Shown here: positions 11,741 to 20,236 of the stretch, in pieces
Position numbering within the stretch: the stretch's first letter is position 1
How the letters are laid out: every line of letters starts with the position of its first letter
Source of the DNA: Chlorobaculum tepidum TLS
GTDB lineage: Bacteria; Bacteroidota; Chlorobiia; Chlorobiales; Chlorobiaceae
Reading direction: 5' to 3'
DNA length: 64,000 nt
Assembly: GCF_000006985.1 (NCBI RefSeq)
Contig: NC_002932.3
Span: 581,501-645,500 of the forward strand
The notes under the pieces: model-generated
Told to the model about the DNA's origin: nothing
The model's input: the letters and a program-made list of their open reading frames with translations, nothing else
The model's database searches: none
Position numbers and translations under genes: made by a program

Positions 11741-12745
11741 TTACCCTGTGGTTTGCGTTCTGTTCGTTGCGATGGTTGCGGCGAGTTTGGCGGCTTCGAG
11801 AAAGCTGCGTTCGGAGGCTGTACCCTTGCCCGCCTTGTCGAAGCCGGTGCCGTGGTCGGGCGAGGTGCGCACGATGGGCAGGCCGAGCGTGACGTTGATG
11901 CCCGTGTCGAAGGCGAGCACCTTGAAGGGAAGCAGCCCCTGGTCGTGGTACATGGCAACGATGAGGTCGTAATTCCGGTAGCGTTTCGCGCCGAAAAAGC
12001 CGTCCGCCGGAAACGGCCCGTCGATCTGCATCGACGCCGCCAGCCGCTCGATTGCCGGACGGATGACTGTTGTCTCTTCATTGCCCATGACGCCGCCGTC
12101 CGAGGCGTGCGGGTTGAGGCCGAGCACGGCGATTTTTGGCGATTCGAGCCGGAAGTCGCGCTGCATCGATCCGGCGAGCGTGGTGAAAAAGCCGTCCATA
12201 TCCATCGTTCGCACCAGCTCCGGCACCATCGAGAGCGGTTCGTGGATCGTCGCCAGTGCGACCTTGAGGCCGGAGACGGGATCGACGAAGAGCATGATTT
12301 GCGACGAGACGCCGAAAAATCCGGCGAGGAAATCGGTGTGGCCGGTGTTTCGGTACCCGGCGAGCGCAATTGCCTCTTTGTGCAGCGGCGCGGTGACGAG
12401 CGCGTCGCAGATGCCGTCACGGCACAACGTGGCGGCGGTTTCGAGCGAGCGCATGGCGATCTCGCCCGCGCTTTTCGAGAGCGAGCCGGGCTGAATGAAG
12501 TCCGGCTCGGCGACGCTCAGGACGTGCAGCACGCCCGGCTCCGCCGCGATTTTCGCGATGGCCTCCGGCCCCTCGATTCGCCGCAACTCGACTGGCAAGC
12601 CGAGCAGGTCACGGTAGAATTCGAGCGCTTTCAACGATCCGGCAACCATGTAGGTGTCCTCTCCCGAAGGCAGCGCGAGCACGCTTTTCAGGATGATTTC
12701 AGGGCCGATGCCGTGAATGTCGCCGGTCGAAAAAACGATGTGCAT
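11741..12745 (-). CDS. pdxA: 4-hydroxythreonine-4-phosphate dehydrogenase
   Basis: This 334-residue enzyme of pyridoxal 5'-phosphate biosynthesis oxidises 4-phosphohydroxy-L-threonine with NAD. It carries the family hallmarks GDIHGIGPE at 8-16, GHTDFLAGFF from 135, and the metal-binding histidines His168 (TIHEP), His213 (NPHASDGG) and His267 (MYHDQGLLPFK). The length is standard. The gene begins 3 bp downstream of the DUF4293 gene and ends 3 bp before ftsE, so it is clearly part of the waaA operon. The neighbours have no obvious pathway link to vitamin B6. Confidence 0.95.
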   Translation of the reverse strand: MHIVFSTGDIHGIGPEIILKSVLALPSGEDTYMVAGSLKALEFYRDLLGLPVELRRIEGPEAIAKIAAEPGVLHVLSVAEPDFIQPGSLSKSAGEIAMRSLETAATLCRDGICDALVTAPLHKEAIALAGYRNTGHTDFLAGFFGVSSQIMLFVDPVSGLKVALATIHEPLSMVPELVRTMDMDGFFTTLAGSMQRDFRLESPKIAVLGLNPHASDGGVMGNEETTVIRPAIERLAASMQIDGPFPADGFFGAKRYRNYDLIVAMYHDQGLLPFKVLAFDTGINVTLGLPIVRTSPDHGTGFDKAGKGTASERSFLEAAKLAATIATNRTQTTG

Positions 12746-12748
12746 TTG

Positions 12749-13213
12749 TCAGAGCCTTTTGTACGCGGTCGCGATTTTTTCGTCCTTCTTGACGCCGAGC
12801 AAGGCAAGCCAAAAGAGTACCGGTTCGGGAAGCAGCATAAAGAGACCGCTGCCGGGTGCAAAGCTCACCGATGAGGCTTTCGTTTCGAGATACTGCTTCA
12901 GGAAGTGCCCACCCGCGAGACCGGCTAGCAGGTCGGCGGCAAAGAGTACGAAGCAGAGCGTGATGAGCGTCTGCTGGAGTTTGCGGTTCTTGTACAGGAA
13001 GATGGTTGCCAGCGCCACGATGCCGGTGAGCGGCGAGAGGATGCCGCCGCCGATGCTTCCGGCGGTGACGATCAATCCTGCGCCCTGCACATCCATGAAG
13101 TCGCCGAAAAGAATGACGTGGTCGGTCGTGAAGGTCCAGAACGGGAAGGCCATGCTGCCGAAAGCGAGCAGCGCGGCGATGAAGAGGTAGAGACTTTGGA
13201 TTCTGCTTAACAT
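12749..13213 (-). CDS. DUF4293 family four-helix membrane protein
   Basis: The 154-residue protein begins MLSRIQSLYLFIAALLAFGS and has four predicted transmembrane segments, at about 8-27, 47-72, 78-110 and 128-146. This pattern and the RIQSLYL opening match DUF4293, a small integral membrane family common in Bacteroidetes and Chlorobi with no known function. It sits between waaA and pdxA in a tightly packed minus-strand operon: 3 bp to pdxA and about 50 bp from waaA. Confidence 0.75.
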   Translation of the reverse strand: MLSRIQSLYLFIAALLAFGSMAFPFWTFTTDHVILFGDFMDVQGAGLIVTAGSIGGGILSPLTGIVALATIFLYKNRKLQQTLITLCFVLFAADLLAGLAGGHFLKQYLETKASSVSFAPGSGLFMLLPEPVLFWLALLGVKKDEKIATAYKRL

Positions 13214-13263
13214 GGTTCGCGGTGTTTTGTCAAGTGGTCAGATATGTACGGAATATACGGAAA

Positions 13264-14550
13264 TCACGATTTCGTCCGGCAATGCTGTGCTATATCCCTG
13301 GCGATAATCGCGGTGGCTCCGAGCCGGGCGTTGACGAAGCTGCTGGATTTTGCTCCGGTATGCTTCAGATGCCCGGCATCCTCGACCAAAGCGCTCAGGG
13401 CTTTGCGGAGTTCCGGTTCATCGGTGATGACCGTGGCCGCTCCGGCTTCGATCAGTCCGGTGGCTTCGGGCGAATTGCCGTATCGCGGGCCGAAGAGCAC
13501 CGGAATGCCGTGGACTGCGGGTTCGATGGTGTTGTGCACGTTCACGCCGAAGCCCCCGCCAACGTAGGCGATAGCGGCGATGGTGTAGAGTTCGGCGAGG
13601 TAGCCGGTCTGGTTAACCACCAGCACCTGCTGTGCGGGGTCGAATTGCTCATCCATCTCCGAAATGGTCACCGCTTTGATGCCCTGTTGCCGCAGGTTGT
13701 TTAGCAGGCGCTCGATGTTCGGTCGATCCACCTTGTGCGGCACCAGCACCAGGCTGAGCTTCTGGCGGAGCGAAAGCCACGCGGGGATCAGAATCGCCTC
13801 GTCCGGCTCCCAGGTGCTTCCGCCGACAAGCACCATCCTGTCGCGGAACAGCGGCTTGAGCTTCGCCGCCCGCTCGTCGCTTTTTTTCTGCCGTTCGACG
13901 ACCTGGTCAAATCGCGGATCGCCGGCGGTGAAGACGTTCTTGCAGGCGAACTGGTTCAGGAACATTTCGCGATCTTTGCTGTCGATGGTGTAGATGGCGT
14001 CGAACAGCGAAAAGAGGTCCCGGTAAAGTCCCCTGAGCCAGGGCTTGAGATAGGGCGAACCCGGCGGGAGCGCGGCAGCGGCGAGTATCATTCGCGCTCC
14101 GCTTTTTCTGATGGCTTCGAGGTGGTTTGGCCAGAAGTCGTAACGCATCAGCATGAAGATGTCCGCGCCGATCATATCGACCAGTCTCCGGGCGTTCTCC
14201 GGCGTGTCGAGCGGCAGGTAGAAGACCGCCGCCGCGTCGGGGTAGTGCTTGCGCGCTTCGTAACCGGAGTCGGAAAAAAACGAAACCGCGACGTCCATGT
14301 CCGGAATCTGCGCTCGGAGTTCGGCGATGATCGTGCGGGCCTGCTCGAATTCGCCGACCGACGAGGCGTGAATCCACAAACGGCACGATGGTTCCGGCAG
14401 CGCATGCAGGCGCGCTTCAAGCTCCTCGAACAGGTTTTCTCGCGCATCCAGAAAGCTCTTCAGTCTCGGCTTGCGCGACGACAAAAGCCGCAGCAGATTC
14501 GGCTGAAGCGGGGAGAGCAACCGGTATGCGGCGAGGGCGAGTGAGGCCAT
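13264..14550 (-). CDS. waaA: 3-deoxy-D-manno-octulosonic-acid (Kdo) transferase
   Basis: This 428-residue glycosyltransferase adds Kdo to lipid A precursor on the cytoplasmic face of the inner membrane. The N-terminal hydrophobic segment precedes the conserved ASSVGEFEQ at 62-70, in which Glu67 is the expected catalytic base. Later family motifs include GGSTWEPDE, LVPHKVDRP and the sugar-nucleotide site GGGFGVNVHNTIEPAVHGIP. The length matches the family. It is the first gene of the waaA-DUF4293-pdxA-ftsE operon and is divergent from archease, with a 177-bp shared upstream region containing an inverted repeat. Its presence indicates a Kdo-containing LPS. Confidence 0.93.
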   Translation of the reverse strand: MASLALAAYRLLSPLQPNLLRLLSSRKPRLKSFLDARENLFEELEARLHALPEPSCRLWIHASSVGEFEQARTIIAELRAQIPDMDVAVSFFSDSGYEARKHYPDAAAVFYLPLDTPENARRLVDMIGADIFMLMRYDFWPNHLEAIRKSGARMILAAAALPPGSPYLKPWLRGLYRDLFSLFDAIYTIDSKDREMFLNQFACKNVFTAGDPRFDQVVERQKKSDERAAKLKPLFRDRMVLVGGSTWEPDEAILIPAWLSLRQKLSLVLVPHKVDRPNIERLLNNLRQQGIKAVTISEMDEQFDPAQQVLVVNQTGYLAELYTIAAIAYVGGGFGVNVHNTIEPAVHGIPVLFGPRYGNSPEATGLIEAGAATVITDEPELRKALSALVEDAGHLKHTGAKSSSFVNARLGATAIIARDIAQHCRTKS

Positions 14551-14596
14551 GGTTCGTTGAATTGGTCAAGGCTTTGCTCAAGGTAAGAAAAAAGGT

Positions 14597-14645
14597 CACC
14601 TCGAAAAACTTGCTCCCCGTTCGCTCACGACACTTTTTCGAGGTG
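14597..14645. repeat. 12-bp inverted repeat between divergent waaA and archease
   Basis: CACCTCGAAAAA at 14597-14608 is perfectly complementary to TTTTTCGAGGTG at 14634-14645 across a 25-base loop. It lies in the shared promoter region of two divergent genes. It could be an operator, a cruciform or a small dispersed repeat. Confidence 0.5.
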
Positions 14646-14727
14646 CCTAAAATGCGACAAGGCGTTGGGTTGCGTATATTGCTTGTGTAAAGGTCTGTCA
14701 AACGATCCATTGCGGAGATTCCTGAAC

Positions 14728-15129
14728 ATGCCGCATCGCCAGCTTGATCATACCGCCGACCTCTGTTTCGAGGTGACTGCGGGTAGTTATCCGGAACTGT
14801 TGGGCGAGGCTTTGTGCGCCATGACGGAGTGGATCGGGCCGGAGTGGAAAAATAGTGCGGTTGAACGCCCGTTCCGGATCGAAGCGCCTGACCGGGTAGC
14901 ACTGCTGGTCGATCTGCTCAACGAAGCGCTCGCCCTGTCGCAGATTTACCGCGAAGCTTACGGCGCGCTTTCGATCCGCTCGAGCGGCGAGGAGTTCATC
15001 GAAGGCGCGTTTCTCGGCAGGGCGATTTCCGGCGCGCGGAATGAAATCAAGGCCGTAACCTGGCATGGCGCGAAGGTCGAGCAGCGGGCTGACGGTTCGT
15101 GGTTGGCAATCCTGTTGATGGATATCTGA
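14728..15129 (+). CDS. Archease, RtcB ligase activator
   Basis: This 133-residue protein has the archease hallmarks: the N-terminal DHTADLCFEV segment with metal-binding Asp and His, a central LVDLLNEAL helix, and the C-terminal ILLMDI that supplies the terminal acidic ligand. Archease acts as a turnover factor for the RNA ligase RtcB, promoting its guanylylation. An rtcB gene lies about 5.8 kb downstream on the same strand. ATG 14728 (MPHRQLDHTAD) is preferred because it follows a GGAG at 14714-14717 and matches family N-termini. The stop overlaps the next start (TGATG at 15127-15131). Confidence 0.92.
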   Translation: MPHRQLDHTADLCFEVTAGSYPELLGEALCAMTEWIGPEWKNSAVERPFRIEAPDRVALLVDLLNEALALSQIYREAYGALSIRSSGEEFIEGAFLGRAISGARNEIKAVTWHGAKVEQRADGSWLAILLMDI

Positions 15130-15707
15130 TGGAGGGCAGGCGAGTATTCGCCGGGTTGCCCGTGGGCCGGGAGCTTGCCGAGGCAGTCGGGGAGTTCCGG
15201 CAGGGGCACTCCGGGTTGAGAGTGCGCTGGGTGAAGCCGGAGAATCTGCATCTGACGATGGTGCCGCCGTGGCAGTGCCTCAATGTCGATGCGGTCTGCC
15301 GGGCGCTGAGCGGGGAAGCCGCGCGGCAAGCGCCGTTCGAGGTCTCGTTCGAACGCGTCTCGTTTGGTCCCGATCCGCGTCGTCCACGCCTCATCTGGGC
15401 GACGGGCAAAGCGCCTGCCGGGATGCCGGAGTTTGCCCGCAGTCTGCGTGCTCCAGTCGGAGCACCGGGCGAACCGCGCAAATCATTCCTCCTGCACCTG
15501 ACCATAGCTCGCTTCAACTCGCACGATTTCAAGGCGATGGGAGCGCACACACTTCGCGAAACAGTGTTGTGGTACGGTACACTCGACACGATCTGCCTTT
15601 ACGAATCAATTCTCAAACCTGGTGGCGCGCACTACCGCGAACTCTGCCGTTTTGGGCTTGGCGGAAAATCTGTGGTTGGGTCGATGCCGCCGCCGGTATC
15701 GGCTTAA
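15129..15707 (+). CDS. thpR: RNA 2',3'-cyclic phosphodiesterase / 2'-5' RNA ligase family
   Basis: This 192-residue 2H phosphoesterase carries both signature HxT tetrads: HLTM beginning at residue 41 and HLTI beginning at residue 122. Bacterial members (ThpR, LigT) open 2',3'-cyclic phosphates on RNA to 2'-phosphates and can form 2'-5' linkages in vitro. The N-terminus MEGRRVFAGLP is standard for the family. It overlaps archease by one base, so the two should be translated from one message. An end-processing enzyme next to the RtcB activator fits an RNA repair or tRNA-splicing-type function. Confidence 0.92.
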   Translation: MEGRRVFAGLPVGRELAEAVGEFRQGHSGLRVRWVKPENLHLTMVPPWQCLNVDAVCRALSGEAARQAPFEVSFERVSFGPDPRRPRLIWATGKAPAGMPEFARSLRAPVGAPGEPRKSFLLHLTIARFNSHDFKAMGAHTLRETVLWYGTLDTICLYESILKPGGAHYRELCRFGLGGKSVVGSMPPPVSA

Positions 15708-16194
15708 AAAATTAATTCGTCTTTGGCCGGATAAAATCGTACTATACAATTCGATTTTTGTTGTGGTGATAATGCCAAGAAAGAGTTGGAAATCCGGATG
15801 GCCAGTAGGGCCGCGTTTTTCCGCTGATTGTGATGGATCGATGGCAGACTCAGGGTCTGCTGCATGATTGATGTGAGACTACCCCCTCTTCATTTCTCTT
15901 CTTTCCAGCATTGCAACCACTCCTGAGATTGTCTCAGAAGTACAATCTGAACGTGTTTTTGAGGTTGCATTTGCTTGCGTCCATAGTCATTCCGGGTCTG
16001 GCGTTGCCGGACCAAGAGTCTGAATAAATCCCTTGACGTATTTTAGATCAGTCGCTTGTTGTGACTTGTCGAGAATGCTGGATTTTCTCCCGATTGGTCG
16101 GGATCAGCATTGACCATCGAATGTATCTCGAATTGCCTGTTGTGACTTTCTTTTGATGGCAGCCACTTTTTTATCAATGACCCGGAAGGAGACA
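15708..16194. other. Long leader/promoter region of the DEAD-box helicase gene
   Basis: No gene is supported in these 487 bp. A small hairpin CTGAGA/TCTCAG lies at 15923-15937. TTGACG at 16033 could be a -35 element. The motif TGTTGTGACTT occurs near 16057 and again near 16138. A nested stem-loop occupies 16074-16111 and is listed separately. Confidence 0.5.
16074..16111 (+). promoter_or_regulatory. Nested stem-loop in the deaD-like 5' leader
   Basis: AATGCTG (16074-16080) pairs with CAGCATT (16105-16111). Inside it CCCGA (16089-16093) pairs with TCGGG (16098-16102). The two-tier hairpin ends 83 nt before the helicase start codon. A structured leader could make expression temperature- or helicase-dependent, as is known for E. 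coli csdA-type messages. This is inference. Confidence 0.45.
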
Positions 16195-18129
16195 ATGAAC
16201 GAACCAACCATGAGCGAACAGCAAGACAATTCCGTGAATTTCCGCAGCCTTGAACTGGCTGAACCCCTGCTTCGGGCCCTCGAAGCGGTCGGTTATGAAA
16301 ATCCAACCCCCATTCAGGCCAGCACCATTCCGCTGCTTCTTGAAGGTCGTGATGTGCTCGGTCAGGCCCAGACCGGCACCGGCAAAACGGCGGCGTTTGC
16401 CTTGCCAGTCCTCTCGAATATCGATCTTTCTGCCACCGATCCGCAGGCGCTTGTGCTCGCTCCGACCCGTGAGCTGGCGATCCAGGTGGCCGAGGCGTTT
16501 CACACTTACGCCGAGTTCATGCCGGGCTTTCACGTGCTGCCGATCTATGGCGGTCAGGATTACGGCGTGCAGATCCGCAACCTCAAGCGCGGCGTGCATG
16601 TGGTGGTTGGCACTCCGGGCCGCGTGATGGATCACATGCGTAAGGGCACGCTGAACCTCGACAACCTGAAGTGCCTCGTGCTTGACGAGGCCGACGAGAT
16701 GCTGCGCATGGGCTTTATCGACGATGTCGAGTGGATTCTCGACCAGACGCCTGAAAGCCGTCAGGTGGCGCTCTTTTCGGCCACCATGCCTCAGCCGATT
16801 GTACGCATCGCCCGCAAGTATCTCAAGGCTCCGGCCGAAATCACGATTCAGACAAAGACCACCACGGTTGAAACCATCCGCCAGCGCTACTGGATGGTCG
16901 GCGGCCACCACAAGCTCGATGCCCTGACCCGAATCCTTGAAGTGGAGCCGTTTGACGGCATCATCATTTTCGTACGTACCAAAACCGAGACCGTGGCACT
17001 TGCCGAAAAGCTTCAGGCTCGCGGTTACGCCGCTGCCGCGCTGAATGGCGACATGGTGCAGTCGGCCCGCGAACGCACCATCGAGCAGCTCAAGGACGGC
17101 ACGCTGAACATCGTTATCGCCACCGACGTTGCCGCTCGCGGCCTCGATGTTGAGCGTATCAGCCACGTTATCAACTATGACATTCCGACCGACACCGAGT
17201 CTTACGTGCACCGCATCGGCAGGACCGGACGCGCCGGACGCAGTGGCGAGGCGATCCTGTTTGTCTCTCCGAGAGAGCGCGGGATGCTCTTCGCTATCGA
17301 GCGAGCCACGCGCAAGCGCATCGAGCTGATGGAGCTGCCCTCGACCGAGATCGTCAACGACAAGCGCATCGCGAAGTTCAAACAGCGCATCACCGACACA
17401 GTTGGAGCCGAAGACCTCGAATTCTACATCGGCCTGATCGGGCAGTACTGCCAGGAGCACGACGTTTCCGAACTCGAAGCCGCCGCTGCGCTGGCCAAGC
17501 TGTTGCAGGGCGACGAGCCATTCCTGCTTTCCGCGAAACCTGAGCGCGAACGACCGGTTCGCCGCGAAGAGCGGGAGCCGCGCTACGACCGAGAACATGG
17601 ACGCGATTCGTTCCGTGACGATTTTCGTAAAGAGCGCGAGCCGCGCAGGCAGAGCAAGGGTGGTTTGTACTCGGACGAGAAGCGGGAAACCTATCGGCTC
17701 GAGGTTGGTAAAGTTCACGATGTCAAACCGGGCAACATCGCTGGAGCGATCATCAACGAGATCGGTCTCGATCCCGAAGCGGTTGGCAAGATCGTCATCA
17801 ACGACCAGTACAGCACGGTTGAACTGCCTGCCGGAATGCCGAACGACGTGTTCCAGGAGCTGAAAAAGGTCCGGGTGTGCGGACGCCAGCTCAGGGTCTC
17901 GAAAATGGATGAGCATCAGGGTGGCTACGGCGACCGGCACGACCGTGGATTTGGCGGTGATCGCAGTGGCAATCGCAGCTTTGGAAAAGATCGTAGTGGT
18001 GACCGTGGATTCGGCGGCGACAAGAAGAAGAGCTTCGGCAAGCCCTCGGGCGGAGGCAAGCGCAAAAAAGATGATGGTGCGTTCTTCACCGGTTTTACCG
18101 GCACCAAAAAGAAGCGCATGAAGGACTGA
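16195..18129 (+). CDS. deaD: DEAD-box RNA helicase with DbpA-type RNA-binding domain
   Basis: This 644-residue helicase unwinds RNA duplexes during ribosome assembly, cold adaptation and mRNA decay. The core has the Q motif (PTPIQ at 38), AQTGTGKT at 58-65, PTRELA near 90, DEAD at 164-167, SAT at 195-197 and HRIGRTGR near 330. A DbpA/CsdA-like RNA-binding fold lies at about residues 500-570. The tail is rich in Gly, Arg, Asp and Lys with repeated GFGGD/GDR units and a terminal KKKR cluster. ATG 16195 follows AAGGAG at 16186. It lies between archease/thpR and a beta-CASP nuclease and may share a physiological role with them. Confidence 0.93.
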   Translation: MNEPTMSEQQDNSVNFRSLELAEPLLRALEAVGYENPTPIQASTIPLLLEGRDVLGQAQTGTGKTAAFALPVLSNIDLSATDPQALVLAPTRELAIQVAEAFHTYAEFMPGFHVLPIYGGQDYGVQIRNLKRGVHVVVGTPGRVMDHMRKGTLNLDNLKCLVLDEADEMLRMGFIDDVEWILDQTPESRQVALFSATMPQPIVRIARKYLKAPAEITIQTKTTTVETIRQRYWMVGGHHKLDALTRILEVEPFDGIIIFVRTKTETVALAEKLQARGYAAAALNGDMVQSARERTIEQLKDGTLNIVIATDVAARGLDVERISHVINYDIPTDTESYVHRIGRTGRAGRSGEAILFVSPRERGMLFAIERATRKRIELMELPSTEIVNDKRIAKFKQRITDTVGAEDLEFYIGLIGQYCQEHDVSELEAAAALAKLLQGDEPFLLSAKPERERPVRREEREPRYDREHGRDSFRDDFRKEREPRRQSKGGLYSDEKRETYRLEVGKVHDVKPGNIAGAIINEIGLDPEAVGKIVINDQYSTVELPAGMPNDVFQELKKVRVCGRQLRVSKMDEHQGGYGDRHDRGFGGDRSGNRSFGKDRSGDRGFGGDKKKSFGKPSGGGKRKKDDGAFFTGFTGTKKKRMKD

Positions 18130-18154
18130 GCGTTTTCTTCAGCTCACGATTTGA

Positions 18155-18200
18155 AAGAGCCTGACGCGATGAGTCCTGCCGCGTCGGGCTCTTTTGCTTT
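18155..18200 (+). terminator. Terminator after the DEAD-box helicase gene
   Basis: AAGAGCCTGACGCG at 18155-18168 pairs with CGCGTCGGGCTCTT at 18180-18193, a 14-bp stem with one G-T wobble, followed by TTTTGCTTTT. Confidence 0.85.
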
Positions 18201-18288
18201 TCACCCCACAGCGCATACATTTTAATCATAAGTACTTTTCGCATCCAGTCTGCCGGTGATCCGGTTCACGAAAACAGGGAGTTGCGAT

Positions 18289-19698
18289 ATGGAGATCGAG
18301 TTTTACGGGGCGACGCGGCGGGTGACGGGTTCCTGCCATATCCTCAGGGCTGCCGGTTACACGGTGCTGCTCGATTGCGGGCTGGTGCAGGGGAGCCGCG
18401 AGGTCGAGGCGCTGAACCGCGAGCCGTTTCCGTTCGAGCCGTCCGAAATCGATGCCGTGGTGCTCAGCCACGGCCATATCGATCACTCGGGTCGCCTACC
18501 ACTGCTCGTCAATCGTGGCTTTCGTGGGCCGATCTACACCCATCACGGCACCATCGAGCTGTGCGAGATTCTGCTTCGGGACTCGGCGACGCTGTCCGAA
18601 AACGATGCCCGTTTCATGCGAAAGCACGGTCAGCGCGACGACGAGCCGCTCTACACGGTCGATGACGCCCAGCGCTGCGTCAGGCAGATGGAGGGCGTCA
18701 GGTACGGCGAGCGGCGCGAGGTTCTGCCCGGCATCGCCGTGACGCTGCTCGATGCGGGGCACATCCTCGCCTCAGCGTTCGTCAAGCTTGAAATCACGGA
18801 GGGCGACGCCACCCGTACACTCGTTTTCAGCGGTGACCTCGGGCAGTACGATTCGCCGATTCTGAACAATCCCGACGCCATCGCCTACGCGGACGTAGTG
18901 CTCGTCGAGAGCACCTACGGCGACCGATTGCACCGCAATTTTGACAGCACCGTGAAGGAGATCGGCGAGATCATCGAAACCTCGCGGCGCGACTGCGGCA
19001 ACATTCTGATTCCCGCCTTTTCGATTGGCCGCAGCCAAGAGCTGCTCTACCTTTTCGGCGAGCACTACCGCGAGTGGGAGCTGGAGCAATGGCAGGTGTT
19101 CCTCGATAGCCCGATGGCCATCGAAGCAAGCCGTATCTACTGGCTGCACGAGGAGTTATGGGACGCCGAGGCCCGCCTGTTCCGCCGTCACATGCGCGGT
19201 ATGCCGCCCGTCGGCAACCTGCACCTGACCCGCAGGGTGGAGGAGTCGATGAAGATCAACGAACTCCGCGAGGGCGCGATCATCATCGCCGGAAGCGGCA
19301 TGTGCAACGGCGGGCGCATCGTGCACCACCTGAAGCGCAACATCGAGCGGCCCGAGTGCCACATCATCATCACCGGCTTCCAGGCGGAAGGGACGCTTGG
19401 TCGGGAGATCGTGGAAGGACGCAAGGAGGTTCGGCTACACGGGCGGAGCTACCGGGTTCGCGCACAACTGCACACCATCGGCGGCCTGTCGGCGCATGGC
19501 GACCGCAGCGATCTGTTGCGCTGGTTGAAGAGCCGGGAGGGTTCTCCGCAGGTGATGATTGTGCATGGCGAGGAGGGCGTGAAGGAGTCGTTCAAAGGCT
19601 TTCTGCGCGATGAACTTTCGGTCGAAGCGCTCATCCCGAAACCCGGCGACCGGCTCGACCTCGTATCGAACGAACTCTATCGGGTTGAATCTGAATAA
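18289..19698 (+). CDS. Beta-CASP metallo-beta-lactamase RNA nuclease
   Basis: This 469-residue protein has the metallo-beta-lactamase HxHxDH motif SHGHIDHSG (His61, His63, Asp65, His66). It also has the downstream LDAGHILAS, SGDLG and VESTYGDR motifs, a beta-CASP insertion (PAFSIGRSQELLYLF, DSPMAIEA) and the terminal TIGGLSAHGDR and MIVHGEEG motifs. Proteins of this architecture (CPSF73/YSH1-like) are zinc-dependent endo- or exoribonucleases acting in RNA maturation. ATG 18289 is preferred (AGGGAG at 18276). Its stop codon overlaps the following start (TAATG), so it is translationally coupled to the DUF2721 gene. Confidence 0.92.
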   Translation: MEIEFYGATRRVTGSCHILRAAGYTVLLDCGLVQGSREVEALNREPFPFEPSEIDAVVLSHGHIDHSGRLPLLVNRGFRGPIYTHHGTIELCEILLRDSATLSENDARFMRKHGQRDDEPLYTVDDAQRCVRQMEGVRYGERREVLPGIAVTLLDAGHILASAFVKLEITEGDATRTLVFSGDLGQYDSPILNNPDAIAYADVVLVESTYGDRLHRNFDSTVKEIGEIIETSRRDCGNILIPAFSIGRSQELLYLFGEHYREWELEQWQVFLDSPMAIEASRIYWLHEELWDAEARLFRRHMRGMPPVGNLHLTRRVEESMKINELREGAIIIAGSGMCNGGRIVHHLKRNIERPECHIIITGFQAEGTLGREIVEGRKEVRLHGRSYRVRAQLHTIGGLSAHGDRSDLLRWLKSREGSPQVMIVHGEEGVKESFKGFLRDELSVEALIPKPGDRLDLVSNELYRVESE

Positions 19699-20168
19699 TG
19701 TTCAAAATGCTCATGACGATTACGACCATTAAAGAACTCATTCCTGTCTTGCAAACAGCCATCGGCCCGGTTATTCTCATCTCAGGTATTGGCCTGCTTC
19801 TTCTTACCATGACCAACCGCTTGTCGAGAGTCATCGACCGTTCGCGGGAGCTGCTTGACGAGGCCGACAAGCTTTTCGGCGTTGACCGCGCCCGCATCGA
19901 CCGCGAGATCGACGTGCTCTGGCGACGCGCTCGTTATGTGCGGAGCGCGATCATGCTTGCCGTGGCAAGCTGCCTGGGCGCGGCCACGCTCATTATTTTG
20001 CTGTTCCTGACCAGCCTGTTGCAGATCGATGTGCCGCTGCTGGCCTCGATAGTCTTCATCGTCAGCATGGTCAGCCTGATCGGTTCGCTTATCTTTTTCC
20101 TTTTTGACGTCAACCTCACGCTTTCAGCGTTGCACATCGAGTTCGAGGGGCACAGGAAGAAGAGTTGA
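19698..20168 (+). CDS. DUF2721 family membrane protein
   Basis: The 156-residue protein matches DUF2721. It has an N-terminal membrane segment (about 14-36, AIGPVILISGIGLLLL) followed by a conserved basic stretch RLSRVIDRSRELLDE, then a helical region and two closely spaced membrane segments at about 86-115 and 118-143. Function is unknown across the family. It overlaps the beta-CASP gene by one base and ends at a strong terminator, so the two form a small operon. A functional link with RNA metabolism is not established. Confidence 0.8.
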   Translation: MFKMLMTITTIKELIPVLQTAIGPVILISGIGLLLLTMTNRLSRVIDRSRELLDEADKLFGVDRARIDREIDVLWRRARYVRSAIMLAVASCLGAATLIILLFLTSLLQIDVPLLASIVFIVSMVSLIGSLIFFLFDVNLTLSALHIEFEGHRKKS

Positions 20169-20180
20169 GCATTATAAATG

Positions 20181-20225
20181 ATGAATGGAAGAGGGGGAAT
20201 ATCTCGCTCTTCCATTCATTTTTTT
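20181..20225 (+). terminator. Terminator of the beta-CASP/DUF2721 operon
   Basis: A perfect 13-bp stem, ATGAATGGAAGAG at 20181-20193 and CTCTTCCATTCAT at 20207-20219, followed by seven T residues. The stem uses the AATGATGAATGG-type sequence found elsewhere in intergenic spots of this window. Confidence 0.9.
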
Positions 20226-20236
20226 CGTCCACACCG

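Noticed and set aside
16174-17940. 588-codon open frame antisense to the DEAD-box helicase gene
   Set aside because: Same reason: a complete helicase is encoded on the plus strand and the antisense product shows no domain.
17909-18121. Repeats in the helicase tail as a possible CRISPR or tandem-repeat array
   Set aside because: They are imperfect coding repeats of Gly/Asp/Arg units in the C-terminal tail, not a regular repeat-spacer array.
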